64,000 bases of DNA, taken from SXRF01 sp039808985 (GTDB lineage Bacteria; Pseudomonadota; Alphaproteobacteria; Rickettsiales; SXRF01). Positions 9,072 to 17,221 of this stretch are shown here, piece after piece. The stretch spans positions 62,001 to 126,000 of the forward strand of contig JBDHUC010000001.1 in the NCBI GenBank assembly GCA_039808985.1, written 5' to 3'. The notes beneath the pieces were generated by a model, which did not search any database, was not told the origin of the DNA, and saw only the letters and a list, made by a program, of their open reading frames with translations. How positions within the stretch are numbered: position 1 is the stretch's first letter; each line of letters begins with the position of its first letter. A program made the position numbers and the translations under genes.

Positions 9072-9866
9072 ATGTCTGTCAAAGAAGATATTAAAAATTT
9101 TGGAGATGACGCCTATAATAAGGCTCAAGACCTGGCTGGCAAAGCGAACAATGCCACCGATGGTTTCTTTCCCAAGAATAAAGGCTTTATAATCGGGCTT
9201 GTTGTAGCTCTTACCGCGCTTTTCAGTATGGATAGCGGCAGCAGTGGGATTATGCCCACATTATTTGGCCTTGCTGCTTTAGCAGTTGGTATTTTCTCTG
9301 ATAAGGATGGTATATTCAGTGGAATGTTTGGTGGCGCAAAAGATGCAAATGCAAAAGAACCTGCAAAAGAAAATAGGGTCGTAAGGGCGCCTGCAATTGA
9401 GGCAACTGGTCCTGCGCCTGATAAAAAAGTGGATATGAATATTGCCGGTGATACCAGCTTCATGATTGATAAGGATGGCAAGAAAGTAATTGCGGACAGG
9501 GCGCCGGGCGCTGGCGTTATGCTTGTTAAGGTTAATAGCGATGGACAGATTATTGAGCTGGCCATTACCAATCCCGACGGGAAATTCACCTTAAATCAGG
9601 ATAATTCTATCAGGACCGCATCTGTTATGCCTATGAAAATGGGGTTGGAACTTAAAAAAGATGCGGAAAATAAATCTTACATAGATATGGAAGATGCAAA
9701 AATTAAAGATGTTCTCAATACCGCAAGGAATACGATTGAGAATATAAATAAAAGCCTGCCTAAAGCAGAGGGCATGTCATTTAAGTCTACGGAGCATTCT
9801 CTTAATGAAGCCCCGCAACATGCAGTGGGCAGCGCTGTAAAGACTGCTGCTTCTGTACAAATATAA
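9072..9866 (+). CDS. Hypothetical membrane protein with two N-terminal helices
   Basis: Unrecognised 264-residue protein. A short amphipathic N-terminus resembles the coiled region of small stress proteins. It is followed by two hydrophobic segments at about residues 38–52 and 60–78, then a linker rich in Ala/Lys/Pro. A beta-rich domain comes next (about residues 120–200, with repeated DG/NPDG turns) and a helical tail. AGAGG precedes ATG 9072. It is the second gene of a two-gene operon with the preceding glycine-rich membrane protein. Function unknown. Confidence 0.7.
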   Translation: MSVKEDIKNFGDDAYNKAQDLAGKANNATDGFFPKNKGFIIGLVVALTALFSMDSGSSGIMPTLFGLAALAVGIFSDKDGIFSGMFGGAKDANAKEPAKENRVVRAPAIEATGPAPDKKVDMNIAGDTSFMIDKDGKKVIADRAPGAGVMLVKVNSDGQIIELAITNPDGKFTLNQDNSIRTASVMPMKMGLELKKDAENKSYIDMEDAKIKDVLNTARNTIENINKSLPKAEGMSFKSTEHSLNEAPQHAVGSAVKTAASVQI

Positions 9867-9897
9867 TTTGGCAATCATTGCTGAATTATATAGCGCA

Positions 9898-9944
9898 TGT
9901 CATGCCGCCGCAGGGCGGTATCTGGTATACAGCCCAGACCACGC
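9898..9944. repeat. Composite palindromic repeat, short copy
   Basis: A hairpin with arms CCGCC/GGCGG beginning TGTCATGCCGCC is followed by a GGTAT box and the half-site GCCCAGACC. The same arrangement occurs in a longer copy at 41890–41962, where the CCCAGACCC half-site is completed into a second hairpin. It lies between two convergent genes, the 264-residue protein and HPr, where it could end transcription. Confidence 0.7.
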
Positions 9945-9950
9945 ATAAGC

Positions 9951-10244
9951 CTATTCTTCTTCTCCGAAGCGGTTTGCTATTAATTCGGCCAGCGCTGCGA
10001 TTACATCGCCTTGCTGTTCTCCTTCGGCCTTTATATACAGGATTGAGCCGGGGTCTGCGCCCAGCATCATCAGCCCAAGGATAGAGCTTCCATCGACCTC
10101 GGTGGAATCAGCTTCATTGCTTGCAGATTTTTTTGCAACTTTTACGTCTACGGAATAGGAAGCAACTATTTTTACAAATTTTGCAGCAGCACGGGCATGA
10201 AGCCCCTTTTTGTTTATTATCTCTACTGTGATTTCCGCAACCAT
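9951..10244 (-). CDS. ptsH: HPr-family phosphocarrier protein
   Basis: Small phosphocarrier of the phosphotransferase system. The 97-residue protein carries the EI-phosphorylated histidine in GLHARAA (His16) and the regulatory serine in SSILGLMML (Ser53/54), the target of HPr kinase. It is the last gene of the cluster hprK–rapZ–EIIA–HPr. With no sugar permease nearby, the relay is likely regulatory, as in other alphaproteobacteria. It directly abuts the EIIA gene. Confidence 0.93.
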   Translation of the reverse strand: MVAEITVEIINKKGLHARAAAKFVKIVASYSVDVKVAKKSASNEADSTEVDGSSILGLMMLGADPGSILYIKAEGEQQGDVIAALAELIANRFGEEE

Positions 10245-10649
10245 TTAGGATTTCATAGTCAGCATGTTTCCGGCAACATTTATATATTTCCTTGCCGCTT
10301 CCTGTGCCTGGTCCACCGCTTCCTGCATTGTTGCCTTTGCGCGTACGCTGGTAAGCTTTATTATCATAGGCAGATTCACCCCGGCTATTACTTCTATGTT
10401 CTTTGCATCCATGACCGATATAGCAAGATTCGATGGTGTGCCGCCGAACATATCAGTAAGGATTACTACTCCGCCGCCATTATCAACTTTTTTTATGGCA
10501 TTAAGTATACGTTCCCGCGCATCGCCGGAGTTGTCATCAGCTTCAATGCCAACTGCTGCAATCTGTTCCTGTTTGCCGACAACATGCTCGGTGACTGATA
10601 TAAAATCTTCCGCCAGTTTTCCATGCGTAACTATAACAATGCCAAACAT
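10245..10649 (-). CDS. PTS EIIA component, mannose family
   Basis: Phosphoryl-accepting EIIA domain of the mannose (PTS_EIIA_man) family, 134 residues, standing alone without EIIB/EIIC. The phosphorylated histidine is His9 in GIVIVTHGKLA, and the fold-defining TDMFGGTPSN stretch is present at about residue 65. In alphaproteobacteria this protein sits between rapZ and HPr and passes phosphate within a regulatory relay rather than transporting sugar. It ends at the base before the HPr start codon. Confidence 0.9.
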   Translation of the reverse strand: MFGIVIVTHGKLAEDFISVTEHVVGKQEQIAAVGIEADDNSGDARERILNAIKKVDNGGGVVILTDMFGGTPSNLAISVMDAKNIEVIAGVNLPMIIKLTSVRAKATMQEAVDQAQEAARKYINVAGNMLTMKS

Positions 10650-10684
10650 ACTATACTCCAGTGTGCTTAAATTTATTTCGGGGT

Positions 10685-11524
10685 TTATTCCAGATCGCGG
10701 TGGCGAAGGGTCATATTATAGCCTGCCTGCTGTAAAAATCCACCCAGCTTTTGTACAATGTAAACCGAACGGTGACGGCCACCAGTGCAGCCTATAGCTA
10801 TAGTCAGGTAGTTTTTTCCCTCTTCAAGGTAGCGAGGTAACAGAGGTGTTATAAGAGTTGTGAGGTTGGTAAAAAAATCAGCAAAGCCAATATCCGATTC
10901 AATATATTTCCCCACACTGCTATCAAGCCCTGTAAGCTGGCGCAGGCCGGGGTCATAATGAGGGTTGCGCAGGAAACGTACATCAAAAACCATATCGGCT
11001 TCGCGTGGAATGCCGCGCTTGAAAGAAAAGGAGGTAAGAACAACCGATAAAGTACGCTCCTGCTGGGCAAAATTGCTTATTATTATCTGGCGCAGGTCAG
11101 CGGCCTCGGTTTCGCTGGTGTCTATTACCAGGTCAGCAACATCGCAAAGCTTGCCTATCAGGGCACGCTCATGATGTATGCCATCCAGAACAGTGCGATC
11201 CAAAGCTAATGGATGACGGCGGCGGGTTTCAGTAAAACGGCGGCGTAATGTTTCATCATCGGCATCTAAAAATAAAATTTTCAGGTCTATTGCCTCTTTA
11301 TTGCGGAACTGAGAGATAGTATCTATGAATTGCTCCATAGTAAAATCCCGGCTCCGTATGTCGCTGCCGATTGCCAGGTTGCGTAACGCGACATCTGAAT
11401 TAACAACCGAAGGGAGAAAAGAAAGCGGGAGATTGTCTATGGCTTCAAAGCCGCAATCTTCCAGTGTTTTCAGGGCTACCGACTTACCAGCCCCCGACAT
11501 TCCTGTTACTAATATTAGTTTCAT
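10685..11524 (-). CDS. rapZ: RapZ-type nucleotide-binding adapter
   Basis: P-loop protein of the RapZ/YvcJ family (UPF0042), 279 residues. The Walker A motif GMSGAGKS is at residues 8–15, followed by DCGFEAIDNLP, and the C-terminal domain has the conserved CTGGRHRSV. In E. coli RapZ delivers GlmY/GlmZ small RNAs to RNase E; the role in alphaproteobacteria is less clear. It sits 1 bp from hprK and 35 bp before the EIIA gene, as expected for the phosphorelay cluster. Confidence 0.93.
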   Translation of the reverse strand: MKLILVTGMSGAGKSVALKTLEDCGFEAIDNLPLSFLPSVVNSDVALRNLAIGSDIRSRDFTMEQFIDTISQFRNKEAIDLKILFLDADDETLRRRFTETRRRHPLALDRTVLDGIHHERALIGKLCDVADLVIDTSETEAADLRQIIISNFAQQERTLSVVLTSFSFKRGIPREADMVFDVRFLRNPHYDPGLRQLTGLDSSVGKYIESDIGFADFFTNLTTLITPLLPRYLEEGKNYLTIAIGCTGGRHRSVYIVQKLGGFLQQAGYNMTLRHRDLE

Positions 11525-11525
11525 A

Positions 11526-11957
11526 TTATTCTATCTGGCTTAGGGCTATGCGTATTTTGGCAGACGTTGATGAGTCAAAAGAGTGAAGTGATAATAATGG
11601 TAGTTCCAGCCCAAGGCAACCAAAGAACTGCGCTTCAGGCAAACGCTCGGTGCTGCTCCGCGGCACAAGTTGCACTGCCAGCGCAAGCTGGGCATTTGAG
11701 ATAAACTCCATTGTCAAAAGACCAACGCCACGTACTTCCAGCAGACCGCTGATATTGGGTGCTGGGTTTGCTAATAGCTTTCCATTGCCAAGTATTATTT
11801 GCGTATAATCGTCAGAAACCAGTGTTGCACCATTATCTATGAGGCGTAAAGCAAGGTCAGACTTACCGCTGCCTGATTCACCCATCAGCAGAACCGATTT
11901 TCCTGCTATGCTTACGCAACTTGCGTGTATTATAGTAGAGTTCCCATTATTTTTCAT
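11526..11957 (-). CDS. hprK: HPr kinase/phosphorylase, short alphaproteobacterial form
   Basis: Bifunctional kinase/phosphorylase acting on the regulatory serine of HPr. At 143 residues it consists only of the C-terminal catalytic domain, as in other alphaproteobacteria; Firmicute HprK is about 310 residues. The P-loop GESGSGKS is at about 26–33, and the HprK signature NISGLLEVRGVG is at about 88. The capping helix is present. It heads the hprK–rapZ–EIIA–HPr operon and is transcribed divergently from bioF. Confidence 0.9.
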   Translation of the reverse strand: MKNNGNSTIIHASCVSIAGKSVLLMGESGSGKSDLALRLIDNGATLVSDDYTQIILGNGKLLANPAPNISGLLEVRGVGLLTMEFISNAQLALAVQLVPRSSTERLPEAQFFGCLGLELPLLSLHSFDSSTSAKIRIALSQIE

Positions 11958-12035
11958 CTTTTATAACTTTTAACTATGCTCTAATGTCGACAGAACCTGG
12001 TAGCAATTATTAATTATTATTTTAATATAACATAA

Positions 12036-13154
12036 ATGTCAGCTTTAGACGAAATACTATTGCAAAAATTGCAGATACTGGAAAAGAAGGGACAAAAACG
12101 TGTCCCTATAGAGTCAGTGCGCCATAATGGTATATATATATCCAGGGCGGGGAAGGAGATGGTGTCGTTCTCATGCAATGATTATCTTGGCCTGTCGCAG
12201 GATAAACGTGTTGTTGCCGCTGCCTCTCAGGCCTTGCATAAATATGGAAGCGGAGCAGGGGCTTCGCGGCTTGTAAGCGGAGAATCCCCACTTTATGCCG
12301 AACTTGAGGAGTTGCTTGCAATTCATCATAAAACTGAAGCTGCATGCGTGTTTGGCAGCGGCTATCTTGCCAATATAGGAACAATCAATGCAATAGTTGG
12401 CAAGAATGACCTTATTATAGCTGATAAATTTTCTCATGCCTGTATAATTGATGCTGCTAAGGTTTCCGGTGCCACGCTTTTGCGTTTTGCCCATAATAAT
12501 ATTGAACATTGCCGCATATTGCTGGAAGCGAACCGGGAGGAATACCAAAGTTGCCTGATAGTTACCGAATCTATTTTCAGCATGGATGGCGATATTGCGC
12601 CACTTATTGAATTATCGGAGCTGGCAAAGGAATATGACGCATGGTTTATGACTGACAGCGCTCATGATTTTGGCATTATAAAGCAAAATAAAGCAGATAT
12701 TAAAATGGGAACATTGTCCAAGGCTGCTGGCAGTTACGGCGGATATGTATGCGGTTCTAAAACACTGATCGAATATTTGAAAACCGCAGCGCGGAGCCTG
12801 ATATTTTCTACTGCGCTGCCGCCTGCAACTTTATCGGCCTCGATTGAAGCGTTAAAAATAATGACTGCTGAGCCGGAGCTTTATAAAAAAACCATGGCAA
12901 ATGCACAGCTTTTTACCAGCAATCTTAACCTTCCTGCGGCGCAAAGTGCTATTGTGCCATTAATAACAGGTGAGAATGAAAAAGCCGTTGCCGCTTCAGC
13001 GATGCTTGCTGAAAACGGTTTTTTTGTTGCGGCAATACGCCCTCCGACAGTACCTGAAAATACTGCGCGGCTGCGTTTTAGTTTTTCAGCTTTGCATAAT
13101 GAATTTCATATTGAAAAGCTTTGTGCCTTAATTAAAAAACAGGGGTTAATATGA
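12036..13154 (+). CDS. bioF: 8-amino-7-oxononanoate synthase
   Basis: PLP-dependent enzyme that condenses pimeloyl-ACP and L-alanine in the first step of biotin ring assembly. The 372-residue length is normal. The PLP-binding lysine is Lys229 in GTLSKAAGSYGGY; Asp207 and His210 of DSAHDFG are the usual cofactor contacts. It is the first gene of bioF–bioH-like–bioC–bioD and overlaps the next gene by 4 bp (ATGA). bioA and bioB are not in the window. Confidence 0.94.
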   Translation: MSALDEILLQKLQILEKKGQKRVPIESVRHNGIYISRAGKEMVSFSCNDYLGLSQDKRVVAAASQALHKYGSGAGASRLVSGESPLYAELEELLAIHHKTEAACVFGSGYLANIGTINAIVGKNDLIIADKFSHACIIDAAKVSGATLLRFAHNNIEHCRILLEANREEYQSCLIVTESIFSMDGDIAPLIELSELAKEYDAWFMTDSAHDFGIIKQNKADIKMGTLSKAAGSYGGYVCGSKTLIEYLKTAARSLIFSTALPPATLSASIEALKIMTAEPELYKKTMANAQLFTSNLNLPAAQSAIVPLITGENEKAVAASAMLAENGFFVAAIRPPTVPENTARLRFSFSALHNEFHIEKLCALIKKQGLI

Positions 13155-13834
13155 AAATTTTAACCCTTAGTGGCTGGGGGCAGCCGCATGATGCGTTATC
13201 TGGTATTTTACCTGACGCAGTACATTTTGATTATACTGGCTACCCAACTATTGACGATGCATTAAAAGAAATTGCAGGAAAAGCTCAAGGGTATGATGCG
13301 ATTGCTGGCTGGTCGCTTGGCGGCCAGCTCGCTGCGCGCGCGATTGCGAATGGCCTGATGAAAACAGCAAAACTTGTTTTAATAGCCGTTCCATTCCAAT
13401 TTGTGCAAACCAGTAACAGCAAAACAGGAATGCCGCGTGATAAATTTGATAAGTTCAGGGATAATTATAAACACAACCCTGCGCGCACGTTGGCTAAGGC
13501 GTGGGAGCTAATAGCAATAAACGATACCAATGCTGATATTGTGCGTATATGTATGGCGAAGAATAGCCAGCAGGACATGCTTGCAAAAGACTGGCTTCGC
13601 TGGCTTGATATGCTTGACGGATTCAGCTTTGAAAATATTGATATGGGCTTGATGCCACCGACACTCCTGATACACGGAACGCAAGATGCGGTAGTTGATT
13701 TTGAGCAGTCGCATGAATTCACTAAAGCAATTCCTCAGGCTCGGCATATTGCTATACAGGGTGCCGGACATGCGCCGCATTTCCACGATGAAAAATCAGT
13801 ACAGAACTATATCAGGAAATTTTTAAATGTTTGA
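13151..13834 (+). CDS. bioH: BioH-like pimeloyl-ACP methyl ester esterase
   Basis: Alpha/beta hydrolase of 227 residues expected to release pimeloyl-ACP from its methyl ester, the partner step to BioC. The nucleophile is Ser55 in GWSLGG, the acid lies in HGTQDAVVD, and the base histidine in GAGHAPHF. Its place between bioF and bioC supports a BioH role, but several unrelated hydrolases (BioG, BioJ, BioV) fill this step in bacteria, so the symbol rests partly on context. It overlaps bioF by 4 bp and bioC by 8 bp. Confidence 0.8.
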   Translation: MKILTLSGWGQPHDALSGILPDAVHFDYTGYPTIDDALKEIAGKAQGYDAIAGWSLGGQLAARAIANGLMKTAKLVLIAVPFQFVQTSNSKTGMPRDKFDKFRDNYKHNPARTLAKAWELIAINDTNADIVRICMAKNSQQDMLAKDWLRWLDMLDGFSFENIDMGLMPPTLLIHGTQDAVVDFEQSHEFTKAIPQARHIAIQGAGHAPHFHDEKSVQNYIRKFLNV

Positions 13835-14579
13835 TAGAAATGCCATTAAAGATGCTTTCAGCAAAGCCGCATCATCATATGAGGATAATGCCAAACTACA
13901 GCATAAAATTCGAAAATCCGCATTATCGCTTACTAAAAGTTACTTTCCTAAAAAAGCTGTGGTGCTTGATCTGGGTTGTGGGCCGTATACAATAAATGAA
14001 GGCGGCAATGACTGGAAAGTGATAGGGGCTGATATTTCTTATGGGATGTGCAGGGAAGCCAGTAAAAACAACCGGCTTGTTATAAATGCTTCTGCCGAGC
14101 AATTACCGCTTGCGGATGAAAGCGTGGATTGTGTTTTTTCATCATTGCTTTTGCAATGGACAGAAAAACCAGAGTTGGTGATAGCTGAAATACTCCGTGT
14201 ACTTAAAATGTCCGGTACAGCCATAATAACAACATTTGTCCATGGCAGCCTGGAAGAATTAAGCGCGGCGTTTGCCAGCGTTGATTCCAACCAGCATATA
14301 AGTCAATTCATTGAGTCTAACCAGCTATTATTTAAAATAGCCCATATAGGCGGGTTCACACTTAAGGTTTCTGAAAAAAGATATGTTGAGTCATTTGACG
14401 ATATGCGCTCACTTATGAACTCTATAAAGAATATTGGCGCTGCTAACAAGCTGTCTTCCAGACGTAAAGGGATGATGACGCCTGCGCAATTCAAGAAGAT
14501 CGAAAATTCGTATAAAAAAGAAAAAGGCAAATATCAGCTTGGCTGGAATGTTATTACTGTTGTTATTGGAAAGTTATAA
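13827..14579 (+). CDS. bioC: Malonyl-ACP O-methyltransferase
   Basis: SAM-dependent methyltransferase that methylates the free carboxyl of malonyl-ACP so that it can enter fatty acid synthesis as a biotin primer. The 250-residue protein has motif I VLDLGCGP at about 46–53, the acidic post-motif GADIS, and the typical BioC N-terminus (FSKAASSYEDNAKLQ). It begins inside the bioH-like gene and its stop codon directly abuts the bioD start, giving strong coupling. Confidence 0.9.
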   Translation: MFDRNAIKDAFSKAASSYEDNAKLQHKIRKSALSLTKSYFPKKAVVLDLGCGPYTINEGGNDWKVIGADISYGMCREASKNNRLVINASAEQLPLADESVDCVFSSLLLQWTEKPELVIAEILRVLKMSGTAIITTFVHGSLEELSAAFASVDSNQHISQFIESNQLLFKIAHIGGFTLKVSEKRYVESFDDMRSLMNSIKNIGAANKLSSRRKGMMTPAQFKKIENSYKKEKGKYQLGWNVITVVIGKL

Positions 14580-15269
14580 ATGCAGAAATTTTTTATAACA
14601 TCTACAGGAACAGGAATAGGGAAAACATTAGTCACGACCACTCTTTGCTACCAATTGCAAAAAAATGGGAGGCAGGTGGCTGCAATAAAGCCGGTTATAA
14701 GCGGCTATGATGCCAGTGATACGGCCAGCGATACAGCGCTCATACTTGCGAGCCTGGGAGCCGAAGTAACAGCAGAAAATGTTGAAAAAATCTCCCCGTG
14801 GCGATTTTCCAGGCCACTTTCGCCAGATATGGCCGCTGCCATTGAGGGTAAAAAAATAGATCTTGGCGAAGTTGTTGCATTTTTTAAAAACTGTGAAAAA
14901 CAGGATGCAGATATATTGATAGCAGAAGGAGCAGGAGGGGTTTGCGTACCCCTTAATGAAAAGAGCACCATGCTCGATCTGATGGCTGAGATTGATTTTA
15001 AGATAATATTAGTTGCCGGAAGCTATTTAGGTTCAATAAGCCATACGCTTACAGCTTTAAACGCATTGTCGGCACGTGGAATTGCTGTGCATGCGCTCAT
15101 AATAAACGAGTCGGAAAATAATAATGTCGGTATTGCCCAAACCCAGGGAACCATTATGAATTTTATCCCTGAAAAAACATTGGTTGTTACTTTGGAACGA
15201 CTGGCAAAAATGAATGGCAACAATAAGCTCTGGGAAAATATGCCGGATATAAGTAAGATATGCTCATGA
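14580..15269 (+). CDS. bioD: Dethiobiotin synthetase
   Basis: ATP-dependent carboxylase that closes the ureido ring of dethiobiotin. The 229-residue protein starts with the P-loop STGTGIGKT (residues 8–16), has the substrate-site lysine in AAIKPV, and the family's EGAGGVCVPL motif at about residue 117. It follows bioC with no intervening base and ends in an ATGA overlap with the RDD gene. Confidence 0.93.
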   Translation: MQKFFITSTGTGIGKTLVTTTLCYQLQKNGRQVAAIKPVISGYDASDTASDTALILASLGAEVTAENVEKISPWRFSRPLSPDMAAAIEGKKIDLGEVVAFFKNCEKQDADILIAEGAGGVCVPLNEKSTMLDLMAEIDFKIILVAGSYLGSISHTLTALNALSARGIAVHALIINESENNNVGIAQTQGTIMNFIPEKTLVVTLERLAKMNGNNKLWENMPDISKICS

Positions 15270-15949
15270 ATAAAGAAAAATCATCAAAAACAGAAGAAAA
15301 AGAAATAAAGAAGATAAAGGATATGCTTCCTTTTGACCCCTTAAAGCTGCTTGGACTTCGTCCAAAAAAAATTGATGAAAGATACAAAAAATATGCAAGC
15401 CTCAATCGCAGGATAATAGCTGCTTCCATTGATTCGGTTATTGCTTCCTTTACATTAGAGCCATTTACCGTGTGGTTTATGCGGAAATTTTATCATATGC
15501 AGGATATTGCCCCGTCAACTATTGCCAAGGCATTGGAAAATGATAATACCGCATTTTCTGAGCTATTCAAACTTCTTGTGGAATCCGGTAAAATTCAAGA
15601 GTTCAGTATAGAAATATTATTATATCTCCTGGCAAACGCCATATGCTGGAAATTATGGTCGGCAACGCCCGGAAAATTGCTGTTAGGAATAAGGATTGTC
15701 GATGTTAAGACAGACAAACCAATAAGTGACAGGCAGATAATTTTAAGGTTGCTTGGCTATATACCGGCATGCGGATTTTTCTTTTTAGGTATCTTATGGA
15801 TTGGGTTTAACAAGCGCCGTCAGGGCTGGCATGATTTGATTGCTGGAACTGCTGTAATAGTAGCTAACAAAGCCAGTAAAAATGTTATTGAGCCAGACCA
15901 GGAAGAATATGTGAGCAAGTCTGTAGAAGTATCGGCGGCAGCTAGCTGA
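15266..15949 (+). CDS. RDD family membrane protein
   Basis: Integral membrane protein of 227 residues with an RDD domain (about residues 45–205). It has NRRIIAASIDSV at the first helix, the ATPGKLLLGIRIVD motif, and a C-terminal GWHDLIAGT. A charged Lys/Glu-rich N-terminus of about 40 residues precedes it. RDD proteins have been linked to ion or small-molecule transport, but most are uncharacterised. ATG 15266 overlaps the bioD stop as ATGA and is preferred to ATG 15260. Its coupling to bioD makes a biotin-related role possible but unproven. Confidence 0.82.
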   Translation: MNKEKSSKTEEKEIKKIKDMLPFDPLKLLGLRPKKIDERYKKYASLNRRIIAASIDSVIASFTLEPFTVWFMRKFYHMQDIAPSTIAKALENDNTAFSELFKLLVESGKIQEFSIEILLYLLANAICWKLWSATPGKLLLGIRIVDVKTDKPISDRQIILRLLGYIPACGFFFLGILWIGFNKRRQGWHDLIAGTAVIVANKASKNVIEPDQEEYVSKSVEVSAAAS

Positions 15950-15954
15950 TATAT

Positions 15955-16962
15955 TTAATATGCGCGATTTGCACAGAAATCCACAAGGTCAAATAATGCA
16001 GTACGCGAAAGCGAAGGAGGGAACGACATTAGCTCCTGACGTGCTTTTTCACAATATTCACCTGCCATTTTGATTGTTTTTTCAATGGCATCATGTTTTT
16101 CCAGAAGCGATATAGCTTGCGTAAGATCCTCATTGCACTGGTTCAAATCACTAAGGGTGCGTGTCCAGAAGCTTTTTTCTTCCTTGCTGCCTGCTTCATA
16201 GGCAAGTATCACCGGCAAAGTTACTTTGCCTTCACGGAAATCATCCCCGATTGCTTTGCCCAGGCTTTTTTCATCAGCCACATAATCAAGGGCATCATCA
16301 ATTAGCTGGAAGGCATTTCCTATTCCCATACCGAAATTACGAAGCTTATCCTCATATTCCGGTTTTTCAGAAACTACCGCCCCCAATTGGCAGGCCGAAG
16401 CAAACAGCACCGCAGTTTTTGCAGATACCACATCAAGGTAGCTTTGAATTGTGGTTTGCGGTTCACCTTCCGTCATAAGCTGCATAACCTCGCCTTTTGC
16501 AATGATTGCCGAGGCGTCTGAGAGTATTTTTAAAACTTTAAGCGAGCCATCGGAAACCATAAACTGGAAAGCCTGGCTTAATAAAAAATCTCCAACAAGA
16601 ACACTGGCCTTGTTGCCAAAAAGCTCATTTGCAGTAGGCAGGCCGCGCCTTAGCTTGCTTTCGTCAACTACGTCATCATGCAGTAATGTTGCTGTGTGGA
16701 TAAACTCAACAGCAGCGGCCAGTGGAATATGGCGGTTTCCGCTATAATTGCATAATTGGGAGCAGATAAGCGTCAGGGCAGGGCGAATCCTCTTGCCGCC
16801 TGAAGAAACTATATGAGTTATAATATCACTTATAAGTGGGATTTCATTCTTAACACGCTCTAAAATAACATTATTAACCAATTTCAAATCATCACCTATA
16901 AGCGCATTCATTGAATCTAATGAAGCTGGCTTAGTGGCTGTAATGGTAGCGTTTTTTTTCAT
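15955..16962 (-). CDS. ispB: Long-chain polyprenyl diphosphate synthase (octaprenyl type)
   Basis: Trans-prenyltransferase that makes the side chain of ubiquinone. The first Asp-rich motif is DDVVDE, just after LLH; the second is DDALDY preceded by QLI. GGKRIRP binds the allylic substrate. The ATG at 16962 gives 335 residues, normal for IspB. An in-frame upstream ATG at 17019 would add 19 residues encoded by a 20 bp tandem duplication, so it is unlikely. The exact chain length cannot be judged. It converges with the RDD gene. Confidence 0.9.
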   Translation of the reverse strand: MKKNATITATKPASLDSMNALIGDDLKLVNNVILERVKNEIPLISDIITHIVSSGGKRIRPALTLICSQLCNYSGNRHIPLAAAVEFIHTATLLHDDVVDESKLRRGLPTANELFGNKASVLVGDFLLSQAFQFMVSDGSLKVLKILSDASAIIAKGEVMQLMTEGEPQTTIQSYLDVVSAKTAVLFASACQLGAVVSEKPEYEDKLRNFGMGIGNAFQLIDDALDYVADEKSLGKAIGDDFREGKVTLPVILAYEAGSKEEKSFWTRTLSDLNQCNEDLTQAISLLEKHDAIEKTIKMAGEYCEKARQELMSFPPSLSRTALFDLVDFCANRAY

Positions 16963-16970
16963 ATTCTTAA

Positions 16971-17010
16971 TATTTAAGCCATTTTTTTTATATTTAAGCC
17001 ATTTTTTCTG
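16971..17010. repeat. 20 bp tandem duplication before ispB
   Basis: Two adjacent 20 bp units beginning TATTTAAGCC and followed by a T-run occupy 16971–16990 and 16991–17010, differing only near the end. They sit 8 bp upstream of the likely ispB start codon and could alter the leader or provide a duplicated regulatory site. Confidence 0.7.
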
Positions 17011-17221
17011 AAAAACCAAAGGAAATATTTATTATTAATAATTTCTATACCAGTCTTATAGTATTCTGCCATCTTGCCTTGGTATAAACAAAATATATAT
17101 AATTTCCATCATTTTAATGCATATATGCCAATGTTTTTGTTTTGTTGGTTTTTCTTGTGGTAATTGTTAATGATTTTTGATTATATTAAAGATGAATTAT
17201 ATCGTTAAGTATAGAGATACA

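Noticed and set aside
11958..12035. Possible biotin operator (BirA-type) before bioF.
   Set aside because: The 78 bp between hprK and bioF contains no inverted repeat resembling the BirA site; I see only an AT-rich divergent promoter region.
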